Assembly (NCBI GenBank): GCA_963721065.1
Contig: CAVRHO010000007.1
Span: 186,001 to 250,000 of the forward strand
Reading direction: 5' to 3'
Source: CAWBLP01 sp963721065
Lineage (GTDB): Bacteria; Pseudomonadota; Alphaproteobacteria; Acetobacterales; Acetobacteraceae
Length of the DNA stretch: 64,000 nucleotides
Positions 15,576-24,906 of this stretch are shown here, in pieces (within the stretch, counting starts at the first letter, position 1; every line of letters starts with the position of its first letter). The notes beneath the pieces were generated by a model that saw nothing but the letters and a program-made list of their open reading frames with translations, was not told the DNA's origin and ran no database searches. A program made the translations under genes and the position numbers.

Positions 15576-16610
15576 ATGACCCTGCGCCTGCCGCGTGAGA
15601 ACGTCCCGGAGGCAGGCGATCCCTGGGCCAGTCCCGGCCAGGCGGGTGACCCGCTGTGCGGTCTTGCGGGCGGGCAGGGCGAAGCCATACCGGATGGGCG
15701 GGTGGCAGTCCTGCTGTCCACCTACAACGGTGCGCCCTTCGTCGCTGCCCAGTTGCACAGCCTGCTCGCCCAGACCCACCACGACTGGGTGTTGTTCTGG
15801 CGTGACGACGGGTCGTCCGACGGCACGCAGGCGATCGTCACCGAATTCCTCGCGGGCCTGCCGCCTGACCGGGCGACGAGTCTGCCGCAGGATGGTCGCG
15901 TCGGCAGCGGCGAGAGCTTCATGCGGTTGCTGCAGTCGGCCGGCGCCGCCGGCTACCGGACGATGGCTTTCGCCGACCAGGACGACATCTGGCTGCCGGA
16001 CAAGCTGGCCCGGGGGTTGGGTCGGTTGCAACGGATTTCCGGAGAGGCTCCGGCGTTGTATTGCGCCCGGCAGATGCTGGTGGACACGCAGTTGCACCCC
16101 ATCGCGCTGTCCCGCCCCCTGCGGCAACCGCCCGGGTTCCCGGCCGCGCTGACGCAGAACATTGCCGCCGGCTGCACGGCCATACTGAACGGGCCGGCGG
16201 CCGCACTGGTCGGGCAGAGCCGGCGGCCCGCTGCCTGTATGCACGACTGGTGGTGCTACCTGGTGGTCGCCGGGGCCGGCGGGCAGGTGGTGGTGGATGA
16301 GCAGCCGGTGCTGCTGTATCGCCAGCACGCGGGAAATTTGGTGGGCGCGTCGTCGAGTTCGCTGCGCCGCGGCATCGCGGCGCTGCGGCGTGGGCCGCGA
16401 ATGTTCATGCAGATGTTCCGCCAGAACGTGGCCGCGCTGGCGGATCAGTCGGACCTGCTGGCGCCGTCGGCAGCGGCGCAGGTGGTAACGCTGGACCGGG
16501 CGCTGCAGGGGGGGCGGCTGCGTCGGCTGCGGGCATTGCGCATGCCGGGCCTGGCGCGCCAGACCCTTAGCGAAACCCTGCTGTTTCGGCTGTGGTTCCT
16601 GCTGGGGTGA
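15576..16610 (+). CDS. Family 2 glycosyltransferase
   Basis: The 344-aa GT-A fold enzyme shows VAVLLSTYNGAPFVAAQLHSLLAQTHHDWVL, DDGSSDGT and the ADQDDIW metal-binding segment. It resembles rhamnosyl- or other sugar transferases that follow rfbBADC in O-antigen loci. The ATG at 15576 lies 10 bases after rfbD. The N-terminal 40 residues before the fold are atypical and Pro/Gly-rich, so a later start is possible. The sugar is inferred from context only. Confidence 0.88.
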   Translation: MTLRLPRENVPEAGDPWASPGQAGDPLCGLAGGQGEAIPDGRVAVLLSTYNGAPFVAAQLHSLLAQTHHDWVLFWRDDGSSDGTQAIVTEFLAGLPPDRATSLPQDGRVGSGESFMRLLQSAGAAGYRTMAFADQDDIWLPDKLARGLGRLQRISGEAPALYCARQMLVDTQLHPIALSRPLRQPPGFPAALTQNIAAGCTAILNGPAAALVGQSRRPAACMHDWWCYLVVAGAGGQVVVDEQPVLLYRQHAGNLVGASSSSLRRGIAALRRGPRMFMQMFRQNVAALADQSDLLAPSAAAQVVTLDRALQGGRLRRLRALRMPGLARQTLSETLLFRLWFLLG

Positions 16611-16695
16611 GCCGGAGGTTCACAGACGCGATTTTACGGCCTTCTGGCGGTTGCCCGGGCCGGCGTGAGATGCTATTTCGCGCTCCCGCACCGGT

Positions 16696-16769
16696 TGGGG
16701 GATAGTTTAGCGGTAAAACTCCCGGCTCTGACCCGGGCATCCTTGGTTCGAATCCAGGTCCCCCAGCCA
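16696..16769 (+). tRNA. tRNA-Gln (CTG anticodon), CCA encoded
   Basis: The acceptor stem TGGGGGA pairs with TCCCCCA, the anticodon stem CCCGG/CCGGG encloses the loop CTCTGAC (anticodon CTG), and the T-arm TTGGTTCGAATCCAG is standard. The last three bases are a genomic CCA. This tRNA marks the left edge of a mosaic polysaccharide region. I found no second copy of its 3' end within the window. Confidence 0.93.
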
Positions 16770-16898
16770 ACCTCCTGTCCGGCGCGTTCGGAAATCAGTG
16801 TCATCTTCGATCACCGCACGAACCGTGCAGGTTGCGTGCTCCGGACGTCTCAAGGCCCCACACTTCTCAAAGCGACCACGCCGTGGTCCACTCCCGGC

Positions 16899-17081
16899 AT
16901 GAGCGAATTCAGCCGAATAGCAGGCTTGGCCGGACGCCTCGTCCGTAGTGTCACGCAGCGGACGAAGCAAAGCCTTGCGCGGTCTGACGTCATCCTGCAG
17001 CGCGCGAAGACTGAGGCAACCACCCGCCGGCACATGATGGACGCCGCGCTGAAGGAGCGGCGGGCCAGGCGCGGCAAGTAG
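16899..17081 (+). CDS. Small hypothetical basic protein
   Basis: A 60-residue frame (MSEFSRIAGLAGRLVRSV...) rich in Arg and Lys and predicted helical, without a Cys or signal peptide. It begins with an ATG but has no strong ribosome binding site. I recognise no family. It is kept because its composition is protein-like and nothing else occupies the stretch after the tRNA. Confidence 0.35.
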   Translation: MSEFSRIAGLAGRLVRSVTQRTKQSLARSDVILQRAKTEATTRRHMMDAALKERRARRGK

Positions 17082-17370
17082 CCGGCGCCGCAGCCGCCGC
17101 GCCGCCGTACCCATGCCGGCGGAACCCGCTCACTGGTGTCATGTCAACCAAGTGCAGAGGCAGGCCGTCGGCCGGCCACCTATTGTCGTGGTCGGCACAC
17201 GGATGATGTCGGCGGCGACGGAAGGCTCGGATGACCCGTCTGCGCGGACCATTGTGGTGAACGGACCTGGGGCCCGGCCTGCGGTGTGCGGCGGCCCACC
17301 GCGACGTTGGGCGTGCCGCCGGGATGGCGACACGCCCAACATCATCCGGCTCCGGCCCACAGAGAGGTGG

Positions 17371-17577
17371 CTAGCCGCACCCACCCGTGGTGGCCGGCGG
17401 ACACGGATAAGGCGCTTCTTGTTCGGTCGTCGGTGCCGATGCCGGCGCCTGGTGCATCGCAGGCGTCTGCTGCATCGCAGGCGCCTGCGGGGCCGGTTGC
17501 GATGCGGGCTGTGTGCACGCCGCCAGTGCGCTCAAACCCAAAACGGCTGCGGCTGCGAACAGGAGGTTTCTGATCAT
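17371..17577 (-). CDS. Small Pro/Ala/Gln-rich lipoprotein
   Basis: The 68-aa protein has a clear type II signal: MIRNLLFAAAAVLGLSALAAC, with the lipobox LAAC at about residues 18-21. The mature part is a Pro-Ala-Gln-Met low-complexity tail (QAPAMQQTPAMHQAPAS) ending with two cysteines. The ATG at 17577 has GGAG 9 bases upstream. No homologue is recognised. The flanking stretches 17082-17370 and 17578-18083 hold no other gene I can support; 17685-17760 is notably AT-rich for this genome. Confidence 0.65.
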   Translation of the reverse strand: MIRNLLFAAAAVLGLSALAACTQPASQPAPQAPAMQQTPAMHQAPASAPTTEQEAPYPCPPATTGGCG

Positions 17578-18083
17578 GTCGTGCCACTCCACACATATCG
17601 GTTCAGCTCGTTCAGCTCAGGCCGGACATCGGAAACGTTCCTGTCTGCGGTCTGCGGCTGAGGCACTTGTGCCGGGCGCAAACAAATCATGCTGCCGGGC
17701 CGATATCATTGACTTATATCAATTCTATGAAGGGACTTGCAGTTTTCTGCCTGTTGGGTCAGCTCAGGGCGAAAATCTTCTGTGGCATCGCGTCACGCCG
17801 GTAACACCGGAAAGGGCCGAAGCCGCTCCGGCGCTACAGCAACGCGCCCATTGGCGGCAAATACGGCCGAATACGGCGATGCCAGCGGACCGCAACTGAC
17901 ACACGTGCGACGAATGGCAAGTCGTGTCCAGTACTCCATTGGTCGTACTATTCGCACAGAAGGCACGGTCCCAGAACTGCTCGGCTGCTTCCTTGGCAGC
18001 AGAACCCCGGCAGGTTCGGGAAACCGCAGCTCCGGCCTGCTGCGGACTGACGCCGCCGCCTGCGCGGGGGCCGAACGCGCGCG

Positions 18084-19139
18084 TCAGGCAGCGCGCCGCC
18101 AACGCAGGTCACTGCCCATTTCATCCCGGTTGACCAGCGCCGCCAGCGCGTTCAGCCGGATCATTTTCGTCGTGTGCCGGAAGTCCTGGTCGGCAAAGCC
18201 AATGTCCTGAAGGCCTTTCACCAGGCCGGCGATCGAATCCTGCAAACGCTGCTGCGGTTGATGCTCCGGAGCCAGGCGACGATACTGCGAGAAATCCACC
18301 CGGTAGGAGCGGCCATCCGGCTGCGCCGCCGTGTTGATATCTACCGACGTGCCCGGGACCGAAGCTGCCACCGCCTCGGCCAGGTCTTTCACCTGGTGGT
18401 TGCGTTCGTCGGAACCGACATTCACCACCAGCACGGGGCCGCCCTGCGCCGGGTCGCGCGTGATGGCCCACCCGATCGCCCGCGCCATGTCGCGCACGTC
18501 GATCAGCGGGCGCCACGGCGTGCCGTCGCTCAGCACCTTTATCTCGCCGGTCGTCAGTGCCGAAGCAACGAAATCGTTCAGCACCAGGTCCAGGCGCAAC
18601 CGATCGGACATGCCGCAGGCGGTGGCGAAGCGCAGGCATGTCGCCGTCATGCCGTTCAGGTCCATTTGCGCCAGGCCCTGCTCGGTCATGACCTTGGAGC
18701 GGGCATAGGCGGTCAGCGGGTTCACCGCATCGGTTTCGCAGCGCGCATCCCCCGGCGCGGCGCCATAGACGCTGCAGCTTGAGGCAAACACGAAGTGACC
18801 CACGCCGGCCGACGCGGCCGTCGCCGCCAGGCGCAGGCTGGCCCCCCGGTTGATGGCCTCGGTCGCCGCTTCGAAACGGTTGCCGATCGGATCGTTGGAA
18901 ATGGCAGCAAGATGTACCACGGCATCGACGCCGTCCAACAACGCCGCGGGAAAGTCCCGCATGTCGCCGAAGTACTGGGCGTCGAGCAGCGTCTCCGGCG
19001 CACGGTGCGGCGTTGTGAGGCAGTTGGCGAACAGCCCACTGTCGAACCCGATGAGCTCGCCTGCCGGAAAAACATGTCGCAGGTACCCGACCAGCACAGA
19101 GCCCACATAGCCCATGTTGCCGGTGACGAGAATGCGCAT
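18084..19139 (-). CDS. NAD-dependent epimerase/dehydratase (extended SDR)
   Basis: The 351-aa nucleotide-sugar-modifying SDR has TGNMGYVGSVLV at the N-terminus, VVHLAAISNDPIG, SSCSVYG and the catalytic YARSK. It resembles UDP-glucose 4-epimerase-like and GDP-sugar epimerase-like enzymes of polysaccharide clusters; the exact substrate cannot be told. The start at 19139 is preceded by AGAGGAG. It is divergent from the SDR gene at 19273, sharing an AT-rich intergenic promoter region (TTATTATACG on its own strand). Confidence 0.88.
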   Translation of the reverse strand: MRILVTGNMGYVGSVLVGYLRHVFPAGELIGFDSGLFANCLTTPHRAPETLLDAQYFGDMRDFPAALLDGVDAVVHLAAISNDPIGNRFEAATEAINRGASLRLAATAASAGVGHFVFASSCSVYGAAPGDARCETDAVNPLTAYARSKVMTEQGLAQMDLNGMTATCLRFATACGMSDRLRLDLVLNDFVASALTTGEIKVLSDGTPWRPLIDVRDMARAIGWAITRDPAQGGPVLVVNVGSDERNHQVKDLAEAVAASVPGTSVDINTAAQPDGRSYRVDFSQYRRLAPEHQPQQRLQDSIAGLVKGLQDIGFADQDFRHTTKMIRLNALAALVNRDEMGSDLRWRRAA

Positions 19140-19272
19140 GCCAAGCTCCTCTGGTCCGCTGCTCCATACGTATAATAAATCCATGTGAATCCGCTATAGG
19201 CATCACCATCGCTTGACTCCGGACCACTGGCGATCCTCTGCATGCTAAGTGACGCCCTTGTAAGGAGGGGGC
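19140..19272. promoter_or_regulatory. Divergent promoter region between epimerase and SDR
   Basis: The 133-bp intergenic stretch separates two divergent genes. On the minus strand TATTAT/TATACG-like sequence near 19170-19178 could serve as a -10 element; on the plus strand TTGACT at 19213 could be a -35. The match is weak on both strands and is offered as a location, not as mapped promoters. Confidence 0.3.
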
Positions 19273-19983
19273 ATGTCAACGAGTGTAAATGGGTACAATG
19301 CGGTTGTAACAGGCGCCGGCAGCGGGATAGGCCGAGCCATCGCACGCGCGCTGGCGCATCAGGGCATGAACGTTCTGCTGATCGGGCGGAATGTCGCGAA
19401 GCTGGAGTGTGTCGCGGCGACGGCGGGCGACCGGATGCGCATCCTGCCGGTCGATCTGTCGGGCGCCGACGCCGTGTCCCGTGTGGTCGCGGCCCTGGAA
19501 CCGCAGCTTCATGTCCTGGTGCACAGCGCCGGTCTCTATGAGCGGGGACCGATCACGACGATGGATGCACAACGGTGGGCCGCGCTCGACCGGGTGAACG
19601 TCCACGCCCCGATCCTGCTGACGGTGGCTTGCCTGCAGCGGCTGCGGGCAGCCAAGGGGCAGGTGGTCTTCGTGAATTCTTCCGCCGGATTGCGCGCGAG
19701 TTCCGAAGCAGCGGCCTATGCAGCCGGCAAGCACGCCCTCAAGGCCGCCGTGGATGCCCTGCGACACGACCTGAATCCATATGGAATCCGCGTGCTGAGC
19801 ATATTTCCGGGCCGTACGCACACACCGATGCAGAAGGCGATCCATGCAATGGAGGGACGCGACCTGCGGCCCGAGATGCTGATGCAGCCGGAGGATGTGG
19901 CCAGCATGGTCGAGGCGGCCCTGCGGCTGCCGCGTAGCGCAGAAGTGACGGACATCATCATGCGGCCGATGCAGCCGATTTGA
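19273..19983 (+). CDS. Short-chain dehydrogenase/reductase
   Basis: The 236-aa classical SDR has a Rossmann motif TGAGSGIGRAIARAL at residues 14-20, LVHSAGLY in place of NNAG, and catalytic Ser and YAAGK. A strong AAGGAGGGGG lies just upstream of the ATG. Its position in the polysaccharide region suggests a role in sugar or lipid-precursor reduction; the substrate is unknown. Confidence 0.87.
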   Translation: MSTSVNGYNAVVTGAGSGIGRAIARALAHQGMNVLLIGRNVAKLECVAATAGDRMRILPVDLSGADAVSRVVAALEPQLHVLVHSAGLYERGPITTMDAQRWAALDRVNVHAPILLTVACLQRLRAAKGQVVFVNSSAGLRASSEAAAYAAGKHALKAAVDALRHDLNPYGIRVLSIFPGRTHTPMQKAIHAMEGRDLRPEMLMQPEDVASMVEAALRLPRSAEVTDIIMRPMQPI

Positions 19984-20162
19984 CAGTCAACGGTTCTACG
20001 GCGCAGTCAATCAATATCTCAGTCGGTATTTTTTCGTGTTCCACCACGACCGGGCGGGTATGCTAGAAACAGGATGTTCGCATTGCCTACCCCCGGTTGA
20101 TGACCGGCGCCAGGCAAAAGGACCTGAGCCGGATTTCCGACACGCAAGACAAAGGGTGTGCC

Positions 20163-21131
20163 ATGGCCAGTGACGATACCAACGCGACACACGCCAACGT
20201 GCCGCCCGCACGCACCGTCGTCGTGCTGCAGACGCATCACCTGAACCGACAATTGCTTCGCATGTTCAACAGCCTCGTTGTCGGACTGCCCGACTATGAA
20301 GCATGCGTGCTCATGCATCAGCCGCCCGGCCGGCCCAAGCCGCCCGAACTGCTCGGCGTGCCGCATCACTTCGTCACCACGCCCGAACTGAAGGATCCCG
20401 GCTACGAGGGTAAGTTGAGCGGCCCGAACTGGAGCCTCTGGCAGGGTGGGCACACCGACCTGATCGCGCTGCATTTCTTTCGCACGCATCCGACCTACGA
20501 CCATTACTGGTTCATCGAATACGATGTCCGCTTCAGCGGGTCCTGGCCGTACCTGTTCACCGCGTTCCAGGCCAGCAATGCCGATTTCCTGGGTTCCAGT
20601 ATCCGTCGCGCGTCCGATGACGTGGGGTGGATGCATTGGCCCACCTTGCATCCGCCTGAGTCGGTTGGCGCCCTGCCTGCCCATGACAGGCTGTGCAGTT
20701 TCATGCCCATCCTGCGCATTTCCCGGCGCGGCCTGGAGGCGATCGACCGGGCCTACCGCGTAGGCTGGACAGGGCATTGTGAGGCGACCTGGCCCACCAT
20801 CCTGAATCGCGCCGGATATACGCTGGAGGATTTCGGCGGTGACGGCGAATTCGTCCGGCCGGAAAACCGCAACCGCTTCTACACGAACACGCCGGCGGAC
20901 GCGAACCTTGCCCCAGGCTCACTGGTGTTTCGTCCGGCCCGCTGGCTGCCGGGCCGCGGTCGCAACAAACTGTGGCACCCGGTCAAGCCGTTGCGCCCCA
21001 AGCTGCGCGAGGATGCCCGCCATATCTGGGTGACGTTGAAGCCGTATCTTCACAAGAACAAGGCAGCGCCCGATGCTATGGCCAATGAGCCAGAGCAGGC
21101 CATTCCAGGTCCTTCCCGGCAATCGTCGTAA
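20163..21131 (+). CDS. Hypothetical polysaccharide-locus protein, GT-like
   Basis: The 322-aa soluble protein begins with VVVLQTHHLNRQLLRMFNSLV and has a central HYWFIEYDVRFSGSW that resembles the DxD-type segment of small glycosyltransferase-like families such as DUF3405. A second aromatic-rich block (DDVGWMHWPTLHPPES) and a basic C-terminus (WLPGRGRNKLWHPVKPLRPKLRE) follow. I cannot assign a reaction. The ATG at 20163 is preferred over 20097 because of better context and homology-like composition. Its 3' end overlaps the convergent rfbC-like pseudogene by 55 bp. Confidence 0.65.
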   Translation: MASDDTNATHANVPPARTVVVLQTHHLNRQLLRMFNSLVVGLPDYEACVLMHQPPGRPKPPELLGVPHHFVTTPELKDPGYEGKLSGPNWSLWQGGHTDLIALHFFRTHPTYDHYWFIEYDVRFSGSWPYLFTAFQASNADFLGSSIRRASDDVGWMHWPTLHPPESVGALPAHDRLCSFMPILRISRRGLEAIDRAYRVGWTGHCEATWPTILNRAGYTLEDFGGDGEFVRPENRNRFYTNTPADANLAPGSLVFRPARWLPGRGRNKLWHPVKPLRPKLREDARHIWVTLKPYLHKNKAAPDAMANEPEQAIPGPSRQSS

Positions 21132-21611
21132 CGGCGCGCGGCCAGGCGATGCCCAGCGCAGGATCATCGAAGCGGACGCCGTCCGCGTGGTCCGGCTGGT
21201 ACATGGTGTCCATCTGATACAGGACCTCGCAATCGTCACGCAGCGTCTGGAAGCCATGCGCGCAGCCGGCCGGAATGTACAGCGCCAGGTCACCATCCTC
21301 CGCCAGGCGAAAGGCCTGCCAGTGCCGGTAGCTGGGTGACTCGGGCGCAGATCGGCCACCACGTCGTGAATCGCGCCACGCGTGCAGCGGACGAATTTCA
21401 CCTCGGCATGCGGCGGGCGCTGGAAGTGCAGCCCGCGCAGTGTTCCAGCGCGCCGCGTCACCGACAGGCTCTGCTGCACGAAATCCGCCGCAAGCCCCTG
21501 GGCGCGGAATGCCTCGCGATCGAACAGGCGACAGAACGACCCGCGCTCGTCCTCATGGCGCTGCAGCCGGACTGCGACAAGGCCGGCAATCTCGGTTGAC
21601 TCGAACCGCAA
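21077..21611 (-). pseudogene. dTDP-4-dehydrorhamnose 3,5-epimerase-like, frameshifted
   Basis: The first 92 residues (RFESTEIAGLVAVRLQ..., GTLRGLHFQ, CTRGAIHDVVADLRP) are in one frame and the remainder (SPSYRHWQAF, YIPAGCAHGFQTL, VLYQMD, FDDPALGIAWP) continues in the next, ending at TAG 21077-21079. One base appears to be missing in the C/G run at about 21341-21347. Joined, the product is a full-length RfbC-family cupin of about 178 aa. It probably starts at TTG 21611 with GGGAG upstream. It is either a true pseudogene or a sequencing error; the intact rfbC at 14101 could compensate. Confidence 0.8.
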
Positions 21612-21707
21612 GGCGTCAGCTCCCGCATGGTGAAGGGCAGGGCGTGCAACACGGCCAGCGGGCCCGGCGCCAGGTCCGCCCCGCCGGGGTCCACGTCGTC
21701 GCGGTCG

Positions 21708-21944
21708 TCAGCGATCCGCCTTCTGCGCCAGATAGTCTTTGAGTTCGCCGATGTTTTCCATCTCGGCAAGCTCATTGCCCGGAAACTGGAACCCGAACTC
21801 CTGTTCGATCGCGAACATCAGGTTGATGTGCGCGACCGAATCCCAGGCGTCGATATCCGCAGCCGTCATGTCGTTGCGCAGCATCAGTGCGTCATCGGCG
21901 AAGACCGAGCGGAAGATTTCATGAAGACGTTCGTCAACCGTCAT
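21708..21944 (-). CDS. Acyl carrier protein
   Basis: The 78-aa ACP has the phosphopantetheine attachment motif DAWDSVAHINLMFAIE, with the serine at about residue 34, and a typical four-helix length. Its ATG overlaps the stop of the FkbH-like gene (ATGA). Such ACP/FkbH pairs carry glyceryl or short acyl groups for transfer onto polysaccharide or polyketide precursors. It is distinct from the housekeeping AcpP. Confidence 0.92.
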   Translation of the reverse strand: MTVDERLHEIFRSVFADDALMLRNDMTAADIDAWDSVAHINLMFAIEQEFGFQFPGNELAEMENIGELKDYLAQKADR

Positions 21945-23971
21945 GCTGGCGTGGCCACCTTCTGTTGTTCCGTTTCGCACGTGATGACCTCGATGAAACC
22001 CGGTTCCGGGGGCGGCCGGACGTCGAGATCATAAGCCCACACGGTGGTGCCGTCCGCCTGAGTCTCCACGAGCTCGAAGCCAAGCTTTGCATAGAGATCC
22101 CGCACCATGGCGTTCTTTCGCGTTGGCCTGTAGGTGCCACGCAGGTAGCGGAGTCCCTGGCGCAGGGCGGCGCGTGCCAGATGCGACAGCAATTCGGCTT
22201 CGACCGTGCGACCGATCACCCGGCAGCTCATCAGCCAAAGATGGATATCCAATGACTCTCCGTCGCGCCGAGCCATGACGAGGCTGACAAGCCCGTGATC
22301 GGCGAAGCGGTCCTGCAGCTTGAGATACAGGTGAACCGCGCCCGGTTCCGCCATCGCCGAATGCACCTCGCTGGCGGAATAGCGTGGCGTGGTCAGGTTG
22401 AACTGGTTGGTCTTGCCGATGAGCTGGACGATGCGTGGCATGTGAAGCTCGTCGAATGGCGCGACGACCGCCCGCATCCGCAGGGAACGGTGGAACTCCT
22501 CGATGGACGACGCGCTGCTTTCCAGCTCCGAGATCTGCGCCTTGGCGCGGTACTGTTCCGTGCGGCGCGCATCCTCGGGGGTAAATGCCGTGGTCTCGAA
22601 CCCCAGGTAGTCGCTCAGCGCGCGGACATAGCCGCTTGGATCCGCCGGCAGGGGGATCACGCCGACGTCCGGGCAGAATTTGCGAACGACCGCCCGCTCC
22701 ACCGGGTTGTCATCGACGAACACCAGCGAGTCCATGCCGATGTTCAGCGTCCTGGCGATCGTCGTGAGGTTCTCCGGCTTGTGCTCCCAGTTCGCAACGA
22801 ACATGGCGAAATCCGAAAGTTTCAGCAGCATGTCGGGATGGGCGACGAATGGCTCGCGCGCGTCGGCGTCGTTGTTCTTGGAGCAGACGGCGAGGATGAC
22901 GCCTTTCTCCTGCAATCCCTTGAGATAGTGCTGAAACGCCAGAAACGCCTCCGACGCCGCGTCACCCTGGCCGATCCTGATCCCGCTCAGCCCATCCTCG
23001 CCGACCACCCCGCCCCAGAGCGTGTTGTCGAGGTCGAGCACGAGGCACTTGCGCGACAGGCCAAGATCGGCCGCGATCACCGCGGCCAGATGCCTGGCCA
23101 GCAGCGGCAGGGCGTGGAACGAGACCGCCTGTTTCGACAGATGCCAGTAACGGTCGTCGAACCAGGTGCGCTTGCCGATCAGGCCCGACAGGGCTTCGCA
23201 ATCCAGCAGAGACACACCGGTCCGCGCCGCGGCGGCATCGCCCAGCCGCTGGTTGATTGCGTCGATCAGCCGGGTACGGGCGCCGGGCACGCGGGTGGCG
23301 AGGTGGCCGAAGACCTCCTCGGGCGGCGCGGCGATGTTGGTGGATACCACGCGTGCCCCGGAATGCGTGCGGATTGCGTCCCACACCGCCACGACGTTCG
23401 CTGCCGCGGTCCCCGCCAGCGTCGGCGCATCCGGCGCAAAGTGCGGCAGCCCCAGGGCGGTGTGATGCAGGGCCAGCAGCACGACGTCCGGCGCGAACCG
23501 ATAGAGGGGCGAGGCGGCATCCAGCGCGTCCTGCTGAAACTGCCCGTAGTCGCCCTCGCCAATCTCCAGCACGATGCCGTCGTGCAGGGCCGCCAGCCGC
23601 AACAGCGGCGCCAACTGCACCAGCGTGTAGCTGCCGGTCAGCCACACCCGTGCCTGGCGTCGGACGGAAACCAGCGTGGACAGGTCATCGCAGCGGCCGA
23701 TGCGATCCAGCAGGCTGGCCGCTTCCTGCCAGGCGCGGAAATCCTCTCCGGCCTCGACGACGCGCAACAGCCAGTGCACCGCCTGGGCGGGCTCACCACA
23801 GGCCATCTGGCAACGCGCCATGCCCAGGCACAGCACGGCATCCGGGATCTCTACCGCCGCGGCGGCCTCCTGGTAGTGCGCGATGGCTTCCGCATGATTC
23901 CGCGCCTTCCGCAGCGTCTCCGCCATCTTCAGCGAGCGGGACGCACTGGCGCCAGTCCTTGCATTTCCCAC
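21941..23971 (-). CDS. FkbH-like HAD-superfamily protein with C-terminal GNAT domain
   Basis: The 676-aa protein has a TPR-like N-terminus (KMAETLRKARNHAEAIAHYQ, residues 16-90), a middle region resembling an SGNH-type fold (about 90-290), then the FkbH HAD core: KCLVLDLDNTLWGGVVGEDG, VCSKNN and VFVDDNPVER. The C-terminal GNAT-like part (residues 500-650, with the KTNQFNLTTPRYS motif) is typical of FkbH enzymes. The family loads glyceryl from 1,3-bisphosphoglycerate onto an ACP, or builds related acyl-ACPs; the coupled ACP gene follows directly. A role in decorating the surface glycan is inferred. Confidence 0.88.
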   Translation of the reverse strand: MGNARTGASASRSLKMAETLRKARNHAEAIAHYQEAAAAVEIPDAVLCLGMARCQMACGEPAQAVHWLLRVVEAGEDFRAWQEAASLLDRIGRCDDLSTLVSVRRQARVWLTGSYTLVQLAPLLRLAALHDGIVLEIGEGDYGQFQQDALDAASPLYRFAPDVVLLALHHTALGLPHFAPDAPTLAGTAAANVVAVWDAIRTHSGARVVSTNIAAPPEEVFGHLATRVPGARTRLIDAINQRLGDAAAARTGVSLLDCEALSGLIGKRTWFDDRYWHLSKQAVSFHALPLLARHLAAVIAADLGLSRKCLVLDLDNTLWGGVVGEDGLSGIRIGQGDAASEAFLAFQHYLKGLQEKGVILAVCSKNNDADAREPFVAHPDMLLKLSDFAMFVANWEHKPENLTTIARTLNIGMDSLVFVDDNPVERAVVRKFCPDVGVIPLPADPSGYVRALSDYLGFETTAFTPEDARRTEQYRAKAQISELESSASSIEEFHRSLRMRAVVAPFDELHMPRIVQLIGKTNQFNLTTPRYSASEVHSAMAEPGAVHLYLKLQDRFADHGLVSLVMARRDGESLDIHLWLMSCRVIGRTVEAELLSHLARAALRQGLRYLRGTYRPTRKNAMVRDLYAKLGFELVETQADGTTVWAYDLDVRPPPEPGFIEVITCETEQQKVATPA

Positions 23972-23990
23972 GTTCCGTACTCCTCAGCGC

Positions 23991-24629
23991 CTAGTCGCTT
24001 CTGCGTTTGACGCCGGAAATGATCCGGGCGCTCTGCGCGAAAACGGTGGATCCCGCGGGGACGTTCGTTTGTACCACGACGTTGGGGCCCACGCGTACAT
24101 CGTCGCCGATGGTGACCCGGCCCATGATGGTCGCGTTCACGCCGATATCCACGCGGTTGCCAAGGCTGGGCGCCTCGTTCCGACGAAACGTCCCCGCCGC
24201 GCCCAGCGTGACGCCCTGGCGGATAATGCAGTCGTCGCCAATCCTGGCGTCGGGATGCACAACGATCCCGTGCTGATGACCCAGCGCCAGGCGACGACCG
24301 ACCTGGACCGAATTGGAAATCTCGATCCCATATATGTTGCGGCAGAAAAGGTACAGGCCCCAGTAGAGGATTTGCAGCAGCTTCCGCAGAAGGGAAAACC
24401 GGATCGTCTTTGTCCAGGTGCCGTAGCGGTACACCGCGATCGCCTGGAAGCCGGGTAGCATGATCTCCCGGTTATGAACCTGGAAATCCTCCTTCAGAAG
24501 CGCGAGGAGCCCGTGCGCCCGTACGAGATCCGAGCCGGTCCGCGACTGCACACGCTCCGCGTTTCGGGGTGCTTGCGCAGCCGCGTAACGTCTGGTGTCG
24601 ATCGCGCTGGTGTAGTGTTCCGAACTCAA
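23991..24629 (-). CDS. Serine acetyltransferase-like hexapeptide-repeat acyltransferase
   Basis: The 212-aa protein has an N-terminal helical part and a left-handed beta-helix (HQHGIVVHPDARIGDDCIIRQGVTLGA, GNRVDIGVNATIMGRVTIGDDVRVGPNVVV), as in CysE/SAT enzymes and polysaccharide O-acetyltransferases. The start is uncertain; TTG at 24629 follows an AAGGGGGG stretch, and upstream codons look non-coding. It lies 19 bp before the fkbH gene and probably shares its transcript. Acetylation of a polysaccharide precursor is as likely as cysteine synthesis. Confidence 0.82.
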   Translation of the reverse strand: MSSEHYTSAIDTRRYAAAQAPRNAERVQSRTGSDLVRAHGLLALLKEDFQVHNREIMLPGFQAIAVYRYGTWTKTIRFSLLRKLLQILYWGLYLFCRNIYGIEISNSVQVGRRLALGHQHGIVVHPDARIGDDCIIRQGVTLGAAGTFRRNEAPSLGNRVDIGVNATIMGRVTIGDDVRVGPNVVVQTNVPAGSTVFAQSARIISGVKRRSD

Positions 24630-24906
24630 TCGCCCCCCCTTGCCGACTGGGCGTTGCCAAAGCCGCATGCGTTGCCCGACGCAGAGCGGCTGGAAAACGA
24701 CACGCTGGACAAAGGCCTGCCCGCATTCACCTGCTGCGTGCCGTGGTTGCGTCGAAATACCAGTCCTTCTGACCTGGGCCCGACCATATCGCCCACAAGT
24801 CCCACAGCGGGGAAAAACATCCGTGATGCCCACATTGTCGTTCGTCCTTCGACGGCGCGCCTCCTACCAGGCAAACGGCGTCGTACTCCGCCTGGCCGAT
24901 CCTGGG

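Noticed and set aside
16770..19272. Attachment-site duplication of the tRNA-Gln 3' end
   Set aside because: No second copy of the T-arm and acceptor sequence and no integrase gene are present in the window.
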